A stretch of DNA of 64,000 nucleotides, from assembly GCA_946902985.2 (NCBI GenBank), contig OX336393.1:53480765-53544764 (forward strand), read 5' to 3'. Shown here one piece after another: positions 54,416 through 64,000 of this stretch. This DNA comes from Meconema thalassinum (lineage: Eukaryota; Arthropoda; Insecta; Orthoptera; Tettigoniidae). The position numbers and the translations under genes were made by a program. The notes beneath the pieces are model-generated. The model saw nothing but the letters and a program-made list of their open reading frames with translations, was not told the DNA's origin and ran no database searches. Within the stretch, counting starts at the first letter, position 1; each line of letters begins with the position of its first letter.

Positions 54416-57400
54416 ATGTCTAGCACAGCTTTTATACTTCTCTTAATGGCGCAATTTCTCACTGTGGCCACTGTGAATATCAATGTAATAGAATGCCCTC
54501 TGAAATTTCAACTGTTGGAGAGATTCCTTCGAGATGCAGACATTGACATTGCCTTCATTCAAGAAGTTGCTATACCCTGTTTGCCCATATCTGCCTTCTA
54601 CAAACAATACATCAATACCGGTAATACGAATAGAGGGACCGGATTCCTCATAAGATATGATATCCCACTCGAAGGTGTGCTATGTCATCCATCAGGACGC
54701 ATAATATCTGGACACATAAACAATACCACCCTGATAAATGTATATGCCCCATCCGGGTCCAATAAACGTGTGGAACGGAAAATGTTCTTTCAACAGAGTA
54801 TACTGCCTCATCTGCACGACGTTAAGGAAAAACTTATTCTTGCAGGGGATTTCAATTGTATTCAACGCCCAGAGGATTCCACTAGTCCATACCAAGGTGT
54901 CAACCCGGCTCTCAGGACCCTTCTTACCTCCCTACACCTCATTGATGCTGTGGATAGTTTAAGGGTGCCCCTGCCCCATTACACCTGTATAAGTCACAAC
55001 TCCTCATCACGAATTGACCGCATCTACTTTTCCCAGGAACTTCTCCAGCCTAGACGATATGAAGTGATACCTGCCAGTTTCACTAACCATCATGCTGTCG
55101 TATGTACAATCTCTTACCCCCATCCCATATTTCACATAGGAAGAGGATATTGGAAACTGAATTGCTCGCTGTTACTGGAGGAGGAATGCCAAGATATTTT
55201 CAGAAAACACTGGACTCGATGGGTCCAACAAAAATGCAAATTTCGCGACTGCGCAGACTGGTGGGATATTCTAGTTAAACCAGGGATCCGCCGCGTCTTT
55301 AAGAACATATCCTACCAACGAGGTCGGGAAAGACGGGATACAGTTGAATTTTACTATCGAGTTCTTCGCCAGCTCCAGCAAAGATCTGATGCTGGGGAGC
55401 GTATATATGACCAGATTCGGGAAGTTAAAACCAAGCTCCTGTCTCTACAGCAACGAACGCTCGCTCATATAAACGTGGCTTTAAAAGATCGTACAGTGCT
55501 CCCGGACGAAAGTGCAAGTGTATACCATATCGCCAAAGGACAACGTGAGCGGCAACGTAAATATATCCACCGCCTCCGCACCAGTACTGGAAGTGTCATC
55601 ACCTCCCCTGAAGCTATACGTCGTGAAATATCATTATTTTATCAACGGTTCTACGCTAAGGCTCCAATTGATCCACAGCAGGTGACCCTATTGTTGTCAT
55701 CTTGCAGTACCCAACTATCCCCGGACAACAAAACTCTGCTCAGCGCGGATATTACGGATGAAGAGATTCACTCTGTGGTTAAGCAACTCCCAAACAACCG
55801 CTCACCTGGCATTGATGGACTGCCATATGAAATGTATAAACACTTCTGGCCTCTCATTGGCAAAGAATTTTGTCATGTCCTGCGTACCATTCTCCAACGT
55901 CGTGCTCTTTGTCAATCACATCACGAGGGTACCATAGTCCTCATATCAAAAACATCCTCTCCCATGGCAGTTGGTGACTTCCGACCAGTTACTCTGCTCT
56001 GCAGTGATTATAAAGTCCTTACCAAAGTACTTGCATGCCGATTGAAGACTGTTCTACCTGATATCATTGGTGATGAACAATGTTGCAGTATTCCTGGAAG
56101 AACTCTGTTAACAAACTTAGCGATACTACGGGACCTACACCTAAAAGCCGAAATGCTCCCCACTGAGCCAATGAGTTTTCTCACCTTAGATCTTGATAAA
56201 GCTTTCGACCGCATCAGTCATGAATACTTGTACATGGTCTTGCAACACTTTGAATTTCCTGAGATCCTCATTGACTACATTCGTATGATAAATTGTAATG
56301 CTACGTCTCGAGTGCTCGTCAACGGTTTTCTTTCCCCTCTGATTCCAATACAACGATCAGTTAGGCAAGGATGTCCCCTTTCCATGCTACTTTTTGTCAT
56401 TGGCCTTGAACCGTTCATTCGGACTACCCAGGTGAAGCTACAGGGTTACAAACTGTCCACACATGTTTTTGGCATGTGCGCCTATGCTGATGACGTATCA
56501 ATATTAATCCGCAATAATGAAGACATCTCCCACATCGATAGCGTCCTTCAGCTCTACCATATCGCCTCTGGAGCACAATCGAACCCCCAGAAAACTGCTT
56601 TGCTTCCGCTCAATACTAACTCAGTGATTACCCAACAGCCCTGGTTCCGGGTAGTAAATGAGGTGAAAATTCTTGGCATTACCTGGAAGCAATCGCTTCA
56701 GGACACAGTGCAAGCAAACTGGACTAAGGTCATTGCCAAAGTTAGGGGAGTGCTGATCCAATTTGGTCAAAGAAACCTCAATATAGTGCAACGGGTCATG
56801 GTCCTCAACGTGTTTGCGCTCTCTAAAATATGGTATGTCGCACAACTTTTCCCACTTCCCAAAATGTTTGAGAGCCAATTGGCAAAATATACAGGTTGGT
56901 TTATATGGCAAGGATTTTTGTTCCGAGTACAACGGGAACAGTTGTATCTCCCATCCCGGCAAGGCGGGCTAGGGCTAACAGCTCATGGCATGAAATGCCG
57001 TGCACTCCTCTGCAAGAACGATATCACCATTCTTTCCCAACATGACACTTTTACGAAAGCGCTATACAAAGATATTCGAAACACAGCCCGTGGTTGTGAT
57101 AGAGCTTTGCCGAAGATATTTAGGGACCATCAACAGCACCTTCTGGAAACTGTTCGCCAAATGCCTTCAGGGACTGTTCCAACGACGAAAAGTATTTATA
57201 ACATGTTGCGGCAAGTGGTACACTCCAAACCGCAAATCGAGGCCACCACCCTCTACGTCCATTGGCCCACTGTTTGGAAAAATTTTGGGGCTATGACCAT
57301 TTCTTCTGCTGTACACTCCCAGGTTTCTATCTTCTTCAACGATCTCATCCCAACCGCTCTACGGCGATATACCATCCGTCTTGAAGCTTACCCATGGTGT

Positions 57401-57634
57401 ACTATATGTGGTCAAACTGATACGGCGATACACCGCTTCACATCATGCACGCGAGTTGCCTCCACGTGGCTGTGGTGTAAGGGAAAAGTATGTCAACTAT
57501 TAAATGTGCCCACGGATGACCTTGATGACAGGAAGTTGATTCGTTTGTCGGTGACCGCCTTCCCCCAAATTAAACAGACTGCCATTGTGTGGATAATGGG
57601 CCAATATGTACACTTCGTGATGGACAATGATTAA
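54416..57634 (+). CDS. LINE ORF2: APE endonuclease and reverse transcriptase
   Basis: 1072 residues from the ATG at 54416; the frame is open to 54371, where the codon is GTG in a T-rich stretch. Endonuclease: NINV near 20, IQE, VYAPSG, GDFN at 144-147, SRIDRIYF, and TNHHAVV, where SDH is more usual. RT: NNRSPGIDGLPYEMYKHFW, FRPVTLL, LDLDKAFDRIS, SVRQGCPLSMLLF and YADD at 690-693. The C-terminus has a C-x2-C-x7-H-x4-C motif (C995, C998). RT words 'GIDGLP-E-YK-FW' and 'DYKVLTKVLA' point to the L1/Tx1 group. It would nick target DNA and copy the RNA in place. No stop or shift is seen, so it may be a young, competent copy. Confidence 0.92.
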   Translation: MSSTAFILLLMAQFLTVATVNINVIECPLKFQLLERFLRDADIDIAFIQEVAIPCLPISAFYKQYINTGNTNRGTGFLIRYDIPLEGVLCHPSGRIISGHINNTTLINVYAPSGSNKRVERKMFFQQSILPHLHDVKEKLILAGDFNCIQRPEDSTSPYQGVNPALRTLLTSLHLIDAVDSLRVPLPHYTCISHNSSSRIDRIYFSQELLQPRRYEVIPASFTNHHAVVCTISYPHPIFHIGRGYWKLNCSLLLEEECQDIFRKHWTRWVQQKCKFRDCADWWDILVKPGIRRVFKNISYQRGRERRDTVEFYYRVLRQLQQRSDAGERIYDQIREVKTKLLSLQQRTLAHINVALKDRTVLPDESASVYHIAKGQRERQRKYIHRLRTSTGSVITSPEAIRREISLFYQRFYAKAPIDPQQVTLLLSSCSTQLSPDNKTLLSADITDEEIHSVVKQLPNNRSPGIDGLPYEMYKHFWPLIGKEFCHVLRTILQRRALCQSHHEGTIVLISKTSSPMAVGDFRPVTLLCSDYKVLTKVLACRLKTVLPDIIGDEQCCSIPGRTLLTNLAILRDLHLKAEMLPTEPMSFLTLDLDKAFDRISHEYLYMVLQHFEFPEILIDYIRMINCNATSRVLVNGFLSPLIPIQRSVRQGCPLSMLLFVIGLEPFIRTTQVKLQGYKLSTHVFGMCAYADDVSILIRNNEDISHIDSVLQLYHIASGAQSNPQKTALLPLNTNSVITQQPWFRVVNEVKILGITWKQSLQDTVQANWTKVIAKVRGVLIQFGQRNLNIVQRVMVLNVFALSKIWYVAQLFPLPKMFESQLAKYTGWFIWQGFLFRVQREQLYLPSRQGGLGLTAHGMKCRALLCKNDITILSQHDTFTKALYKDIRNTARGCDRALPKIFRDHQQHLLETVRQMPSGTVPTTKSIYNMLRQVVHSKPQIEATTLYVHWPTVWKNFGAMTISSAVHSQVSIFFNDLIPTALRRYTIRLEAYPWCTICGQTDTAIHRFTSCTRVASTWLWCKGKVCQLLNVPTDDLDDRKLIRLSVTAFPQIKQTAIVWIMGQYVHFVMDND

Positions 57635-57820
57635 CATTTCTCGTTCCTGGATCTCAGGTATCACCTGCAGAAAGAGCGTTGGAAGCTTAGTGGAAGTGGA
57701 CAATTGTACGATAAATATGGACACTATCTGGATTTCTTGTGATGTAATAGTATGGTATTTATCAAAACTGAAAATTCTGTAATTCTGTAAAAAATAATAA
57801 TAATAAAAAAATATAAGGTA

Positions 57821-58102
57821 AAAAAAGAGGGTTAAAGTCTGACCGTAAGAGGTGGGCGCGAACGGGTAGAATGGTGCTTCGAATCCATTGGTAGACATAT
57901 TTTATTGAACGAAAGCCCACATTCCATTTTAGTGGGGATGTAACTACATTGACACATTAATGGCCTTACGATGTATTTTTGTGAAGAGTACGATGCATTT
58001 TGCTGATTTATAAAGAGAATATGATCGAATTGGTACGTTATGCCACGTGACCTGTAATGGCAGAAAATTAAAAAAAACTGGCATGAATATTAACATAACA
58101 TA
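57821..58102. other. No feature recognised
   Basis: Sequence after the LINE. 58020-58080 (ATGATCGAATTGG..GCCACGTGACCTGTAAT) resembles 52885-52945 before the LINE. Confidence 0.4.
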
Positions 58103-58442
58103 TCGAAGTGTTGCTCCGGAGGTCCGGGTTCGATTCCCAACTCTGCCAAGAAATGTAATACTTGTCTTAGACTCGTGAAGCAAATCTGTGAAGAGGTGGG
58201 TTCATTTCCCACCTCAGCCACCCTGGAAGTGGCTTTCCGAGGTTTCCCACTTCTACTCCGGCCAAATTCCGGGACGGATTCTATCTTAAGGCCACGGCAG
58301 CCTCCTTCCCAATCCTTAATTGCAAATACACACGTCATTACAAGCCCGCAATAACTCAGTATATCAGACAACTTCTGCACACACACCCAAGTAAACGGGG
58401 ATAAATGACCGCGATGTTCTAGCCCCTCAAATGAAACAACAA
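58103..58442 (+). mobile_element. tRNA-derived SINE, partial head
   Basis: It has box B TCCGGGTTCGATTCCCAACT, then GCCACCCTGGAAGTGGC, GAGGTTTCCCACTTC and GGCCACGGCAGCCTCCTTCC, and ends CCCCTCAAATGAAACAACAA. The start of the tRNA-like part is missing. The end shows the full 3' part that other copies in the window lack. Confidence 0.82.
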
Positions 58443-58529
58443 CATATCGAAGGATATTCTGATCGCCAGTGCTTGCATTGAAGTATACGTATTCTTTAGA
58501 ATTTCCCATGGTATTATTAGCCTAAGCCG

Positions 58530-58755
58530 CCTCCTTAGCCTAGCGGTCAGCATGGTTAGCTGCCGTCCCGGAGGTCCTGGGTTCGATTCCCGGCTCTGCC
58601 ACGAAATTTGAAAAGTGCTATGAGGACTGGAACGGGGTCTACTCAGCCTCGGGTGGTCCAAATGAGTAGAGGGGTTTCGATTCCCACCCCAGCCATCCTC
58701 GAATTGGTTTTCCGTGGTTTCCCACTTCGTCTTCGGGCAAATGCCGGAATGGTAC
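58530..58755 (+). mobile_element. tRNA-derived SINE, interrupted at GTAC
   Basis: Box A TTAGCCTAGCGGTCAGCATG and box B CTGGGTTCGATTCCCGGC, then the standard body to AATGCCGGAATGGTAC. At this same GTAC the SINE copy at 51559 carries the solo LTR. Here an LTR remnant follows. Confidence 0.88.
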
Positions 58756-58897
58756 TGCCCCGACAAATTTTCTGGTCTTCGACTTGTTTCATTTTAAATA
58801 TCGTGGTGGAGGTTATTGTGAGGGCATACTATTAAGTGATCCAGTTGAAAACCCAGACCCGAGATTAAATTGAATAGGTAAGTAAAAGGTAAGTAGT
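58756..58897 (+). mobile_element. Internally deleted LTR remnant, opposite orientation
   Basis: It starts TGCCCCG, the element-strand start of the family of 58912-62830, then jumps to sequence that is the reverse complement of 59092-59223 (TCTGGTCTTCGACTTG to AAAAGGTAAGTA). It is therefore a plus-strand copy of the same LTR with most of the middle lost and the end cut off. It forms a 135 bp inverted repeat with the next LTR. Confidence 0.75.
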
Positions 58898-58911
58898 GTA
58901 CTATATTGTAC

Positions 58912-61900
58912 TGTCCCCGATAATCCGGATAGTAGGCTGTCAGAAATCCGCCCCCTCAATCGGATTGCCAATAATCGATTGCACCGGCACAGCTACATCA
59001 ATGAAAATGGCACTGACAGATACTACCGAGATTAGAGCACAGTAGTTAACATGAAATTATTGTGGAACACACCAAAATATACGGGGGTTCATACTTACCT
59101 TTTACTTACCTATTCAATTTAATCTCGGGTCTGGGTTTTCAACTGGATCACTTAATAGTATGCCCTCACAATAACCTCCACCACGATATTTAAAATGAAC
59201 CAAGTCGAAGACCAGAAAATTTAAACTGCACAATAATTTATTTCACATAAAAAAAAATTAACAAAATTTAACAACAAAATAGTTATGGCTGTCTGAAGCC
59301 ATTGTCAATGCAACCATGTCCTCCTGTAGGACTGTAGATTTCACATACAAAAATACAGCTTTCTCTAGCTCAAAAGAACGTAATAATAACAACAATGCAC
59401 ATTGGAATGGATAAGGGAGCTGGGACGAGACATATAGCATATGTTTCCTTGTTCATGAACTTCATAATTTAGTTCATTGACACACATTTATTAATAACCG
59501 CAAGGCCGCTAAGTAGTTGACCTTGACATCCACCATTCAGTTATCTGGCCACCTGCAATACACCCTAAGCAGTGTTGCATGCTTGCTTCGTCAAATGGAC
59601 GCAGCTGCCTAACCAGTGTCACCATATGCTGGCCAACGCAGAGTCTAGCTCTCATTCAAAACAATTTAAATGCTCACATCTCAACTCAAATATTATCACG
59701 CAAAATTTATACAAGTTCCGTTCACATTGCAATGGATTACTCTGTTAATCTCAAATATTATTTAAATGTTTATTCCAATTATCGAACTAGCGTTGTTTAA
59801 ATGTTAATAGCAAAATGCATAATGTTATATCATAGTGTTCAATAATTATTTATAACATTAAGATTGTTCATAACTTAGTCAAACGACAATTGAAAAATTT
59901 TTACACGCCTCTATTAATCCCGTTTGTTTCAAATTATTATTATAGATATTTACATAGTTATTTACATTATTTATATTTTATTTATATTTGAAATACATTA
60001 ACCACACGTTTATCCGGTTGATATTTTCTTAAATCGTGGTAATATAATCGACCGATGAAGGTTACTTATATTAAAATTTTAGATTCAGGTTTAATAAGAT
60101 TTAATAATTATTATTTGTGACGGTAACCTCCATTCAAAATCTATAATTCAATCAATTTATCACTCTTGTTAATTTTAACAGTAACTTCACATGAATAATT
60201 TTCAATGGACCTGAACAATACAACTCAGCGGAAACATACCACGCACAAACGCACAAAATTGGCCCATAATTCATCATATATCTCATTATATATGGCATCA
60301 AAATCTTCCACAATACACACAAAAAACCTCCACTTATAAATCCATCATCATCATCAATATTATTGTGGGAACCTCCTTCGCTTATTAAAGGGCATTATTC
60401 ATCAGCGACTTTTACACGTCCACTGAACTAACGATTATACATCCATAGTTCCTCTTTAAAAATTCTTATATTCATCAATTGTATCGAACACTGTTATTAT
60501 ATTTAACCTTCGTGGGTTTCATTCATGAAGCGATATGAAGTAAAAATTTGCCAGTCACAAATAAATTTAATAGCAAATACGATTAGACACGCCTCCCTGG
60601 TCTATCAAAATGAATTAATCTCATCATAATTATCGCAGTATAAAAATACTATATTTAAGCAAAATTCATTTAACTGCAGAAATAGTCGAAAAGAATGCAA
60701 ATAGACCAGAAAATGCAAACATTATTGTTTCAATCTAGAATTGAGAAAATCTCCTTTCAAATGTTCATTACTATAGTGTACTGAATAAATCGTATTCAAA
60801 GTTCATATTTCATAAAATTGTCTATAATGCAATGGTATTTCAGAATTGACTAAAAATGTCTGTGTTTCAATCATGTTCATAGAAACGACTAGTATTTCCA
60901 AGATCGTCGATAAAGTAGTAGATGTTAACGCTCTAAAATCTTTTAATCATTCTTCTTTCTTGAGGATGACAGAAAATTGGTCAAAGTAAATTACTGGAAA
61001 GAATTACTTTAATAAAACGACACGCTGTCTGAATTCAAACTTGCCATAGAAAATCGTTAACTTTACAGTCAAATCGTGACTACAAGAAAAATTCAAATTC
61101 TCGAAAGAATATTTTACGTCAATATAAACTGATCCAAAATGTTTAAATATGCAAATGACATAATAATGTCTCAATAAATCGAAGAAAATGGCATAAAGCT
61201 GCAAAGTGTACAGAGTACAGGAACATCTAGCAAAAGAATATGGGGCAATCAAATATATGACAGAAAATATGGGAAAGATAGTTGCTCAGATCTCACTAAA
61301 TTGGCTCAAATAAATCAGAAACGTTCACGGCTACCTTATCTGTTGGATTGAAGTTCTAGAAGAAAATTTCAAAGAAGACTGCTGCTGGTTCCAATTCACC
61401 ACAGGATAGATGTGCACCGACCTCGAACCTGGAACCTGCGCCCTCGGAGAATAGAACAGCTTCCTCCTCCGGAAATCACACTGCTCCGTGTAGACGATAG
61501 ACATCCTTCTGGCAAAACTCTTCTTTGTGTGCTGGGAAAAACCCTTGCCCCTCTTGAAAGTTCCCTGAAGTTCTTGTAGAAATCAGCCATGAAGCTCATT
61601 GCAAATATTTCCGCAGAAATGTTCATAATTGTGAAGTATGAATTTATTTCCACTGCCATTTGATGTAATTCAGCGATGGATTACGATGCATGAGTGTAGC
61701 TGAATGTTCACTACATGCTCGTCTTTGTAGAATGACGATTATCGAAGCTCCATGTTGCTACTTCACACTACTGATGTACTGTATGTCCCAATTGCATTAA
61801 AGTTTTAGCCTTCCAACTCCACTTCCATTATAATGTTAGTCGAAAGTACTGCCAGATTGTATAGTTCCATTGTAGAATGTAGCGTTGTATCACCAAATGT

Positions 61901-62830
61901 AATCTTCAGTATCACGGTTGCAATACACGTGTCTGCCGTAGCGTAGAATGTGGTATTAAAAGTGCTTCTCAGGATTCGAAAAAAAAAACACTTTTCTCTG
62001 CAGTCTTTAAATGCGAATATCTTCTGAAGTATTATAATGAAAATGTTCAAATTTCGCACACGCCTCAATATTGTAGGCACTATTGAATTAGTATAAATAC
62101 AGTAGCTAATTCTTGATAGATAAACTTGTAGAATCGTTTATGTGTGCGCTCCAACTTCGCCTAGTTTTAGTAACAGTAAAATTGCACTGCTGGATACCCA
62201 ATACTGTTCGATGCTGTGGGCTCTGCCACGCTTGCTTATGACGATATGCTTGTTCTATCAGAACACCTAGTCAGACTAACAAGTCAGAATAAAACCACGA
62301 AGTGAGAAGATCCTCTCTGCTGTGCAAGGCCTTTTATCAACGTTGAAGGGGCGTATCCATCCCTACCATAGCTTCTTCTTCCATCATTACTCGAAGTTCC
62401 AACTTTGGCTATTCTTGACGGATTTTCAGATTTCAAAAACATATAATCAATTTCTTCAAAATTCCAAATCAATGCCATAACTGAAAATAGTTTTCCACAA
62501 TTCTGCATGCCAAAAGTTATTAAATATGGTAGTTTCAGTAATCTCCGTCTTCCTTCAAGCTATCATTCATTGGTTCGAGCCTCCAATATCGTAACTTCTT
62601 CCTCAGCACGATTACTTGCTTCCCTGCGATTGCGTCGTAAATCTAAGATCCTTCTCGAACAAAATCGTGACGTCAGCAAGAATCTAAGCTCAGCCAGCCT
62701 ACTTGATCGAGCGTTGCGTCATCCACGCCTACGTCATGAATATACACGTCACAACTATGACGGCCATAACTTTATTCACATATGCCAATACAGCCACCGT
62801 GGTCTCAGTATAATTCAATTTACGGGGGCA
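58912..62830 (-). repeat. 3' LTR of a Gypsy element, 3919 bp
   Basis: It runs from TGTCCCCG to TACGGGGGCA on the plus strand and matches the solo LTR 47667-51558. GTAC lies just outside at 58908-58911. On the other side the internal region with integrase begins. The second LTR and target duplication are beyond the window. Confidence 0.92.
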
Positions 62831-64000
62831 TTCTCCCTTCACCACGTTTTAAAAACAGTTGCAAATTGTTACAAATATCTGAATTCATTGAACACGAAAT
62901 TGAATTATTATTGGCTTACTCTTAGATAATATTTCTTCGAGTTTCCAGCATTGAACATGCCATATACGACATCATTCTCATCATCATAGAGTTCATAACA
63001 GTTGTTTCCACAAGCATTCGTAATTCTGAACGGACCCATAAATACTATTCCAAACTTGGGATAGATTTTCTTACTCACGTCAGCCTTGACAGGTCTGCGT
63101 AGTAATACGAGATTTCCAATTTCTAAGGGAGTACCAAAACGTTTTCCAGCTACTCTTTTCAGTCGTTTTTGTGCTGCTCTCTGGAGTTGTTCTTTCGCTC
63201 TGTCAATTCTCTGCTGCCTTCCTAGGTCGGGATCTCTAGGAACGTGGTTGAAAAGATTGTCCCACGGCCTTTCTGGGTTTCTTCCTAGATGAAGTCTCAT
63301 TGGCACCTCTCCTGTGCTCTCCTGCACTGTAGAATTTAGACACTCCTCAATAAGGGGTACAAATCTCACCCAACTAGTATGATCATTCGGACAGAAAATT
63401 CGACAAAATTTAGAAAATTCAGCCATGTATCTTTCTGAAGAATTCGATTCCGGATAGCGCACGCTTGAAAATATGTGCTTAATACCAAGCCTTTCCATAT
63501 CTGCAGGAAATTCTAAGGATGTAAACTGAGCTCCATGATCCGATAGTAGATACTCTGGTTTACCAGCTTTTGGAAATACAGCATGTTCCAGTCTGCTTAC
63601 AACGTTCCTCGTGTTAGCTTTTTGCATGGGACTCATTGTTACAAATTTCGAGAAGACATCCACGGTAACCAACAGGTACTGATTACCCTGGTATCCCTTC
63701 GGACAGGGGCCAAATATGTCCATCGCCATGAGTTCATTCGGTTTAGAGGGAATCATAGCCTTAGGTTTTCCTTTTAATAGAGCGGAAGCATACTTTGCTC
63801 TTTGACATTCCTCTCTCTTCTAATAAATCCTCATCAGTTACATCGTAAATTTCATTGATAGTAATTATGTGTGGTGTGGCAATGTATTCATTGTTTCTCA
63901 CTTTCGTTGAGAAATCGGCGTTTTTTTTGTGTTACCATTTTCAAAATTCCCCTGCTGGCTTGTAGAAGGACCAGGATCGATCACTAAATCCTGTCTTTTC
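62831..64000 (-). mobile_element. Internal 3' part of the second Gypsy element, cut by the window end
   Basis: From the LTR edge there is a 75-base untranslated piece, then the integrase frame, then non-matching sequence from about 63815 to 64000. On the element strand the part before the integrase core reads ECQRAKYASALLKGKPKA, but the HHCC zinc finger that should precede it is not found. An internal deletion just upstream of 63810 is likely. Confidence 0.75.
62908..63756 (-). CDS. Gypsy integrase, catalytic core and C-terminus
   Basis: This 282-residue frame (open further upstream to about 63810) has MAMDIFG (first catalytic D), LLSDHGAQFTS (second D) and YPESNSSERYMAEF (third, E), with 34 residues between the last two as in the other Gypsy element. 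A GPF-type module (VFMGPFRITN) follows, and the protein ends soon after. It joins element DNA to the target. Its sequence is clearly related to, but different from, the integrase at 31842-34574. The N-terminal zinc finger is not visible, so this copy is probably defective. Confidence 0.88.
   Translation of the reverse strand: MIPSKPNELMAMDIFGPCPKGYQGNQYLLVTVDVFSKFVTMSPMQKANTRNVVSRLEHAVFPKAGKPEYLLSDHGAQFTSLEFPADMERLGIKHIFSSVRYPESNSSERYMAEFSKFCRIFCPNDHTSWVRFVPLIEECLNSTVQESTGEVPMRLHLGRNPERPWDNLFNHVPRDPDLGRQQRIDRAKEQLQRAAQKRLKRVAGKRFGTPLEIGNLVLLRRPVKADVSKKIYPKFGIVFMGPFRITNACGNNCYELYDDENDVVYGMFNAGNSKKYYLRVSQ

Larger units (their letters stand above)
52986..57820 (+). mobile_element. L1/Tx1-like LINE, apparently full length, about 4.8 kb
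   Basis: Two open ORFs in the usual order, 67 bases apart counting from the ORF2 ATG, followed by a short 3' region ending in an A-rich stretch (GTAAAAAATAATAATAATA at about 57787-57810). The exact 5' end and target duplication are not clear to me; the 5' limit is a guess from the GC-richer leader (GGTGGGACGGTC) before ORF1. Confidence 0.78.

Noticed and set aside
58763..59223. Separate inverted-repeat transposon
   Set aside because: Both arms are parts of the same Gypsy LTR family in opposite orientation, so two LTR insertions explain it.

Overview
This 64 kb window looks like repeat-dense nuclear DNA from an arthropod, most likely an insect with a large genome. I found no host gene, spliced exon, rRNA or genuine tRNA gene. 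Everything recognisable is mobile DNA or a product of it: non-LTR retrotransposons (jockey-like, RTE-like and L1/Tx1-like), a Penelope-like element, Ty3/Gypsy elements with about 3.9 kb LTRs, Tc1/mariner transposons, a Helitron, long-inverted-repeat elements and tRNA-derived SINEs. The lineage call rests on the style of these families and is an inference.

Layout. 770-6352 is the 3' end of a minus-strand LINE reverse-transcriptase ORF whose zinc-knuckle segment has expanded into 69 tandem copies of 71 bp (832-5726). 6366-6935 is a 3' fragment of an RTE-like LINE. 6939-9118 is a noncoding interspersed repeat split by an intact Tc1-like transposon (7566-9030). 9505-14187 is a Penelope-like remnant with inverted arms, and a 3.2 kb Helitron (9820-12994) sits in its left arm. 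14260-16770 is a 5'-truncated RTE-like LINE. 16990-24550 is a graveyard of LINE, mariner, Tc1 and SINE pieces. 24588-26631 is a 2 kb near-perfect palindrome.

27734-42278 is a complete minus-strand Gypsy element: LTRs of 3937 and 3899 bp, gag, protease, and RT-RNaseH-integrase, with a GTAC target duplication. 42445-47213 holds a SINE, a fold-back mariner, a second copy of the noncoding repeat, another SINE and an internally deleted mariner. 47667-51558 is a solo LTR of a related Gypsy family, inserted into a SINE. 52986-57820 is an apparently intact two-ORF L1/Tx1-like LINE. 58912-64000 is the 3' LTR and integrase of another copy of the solo-LTR family, running off the window.

The main points of interest are a satellite born from retrotransposon zinc-knuckle coding sequence, very long LTRs in a Gypsy lineage whose insertions here all sit at GTAC, nested insertions with readable empty sites, and two separate mariner loci that carry their own 3' end again in inverted orientation.
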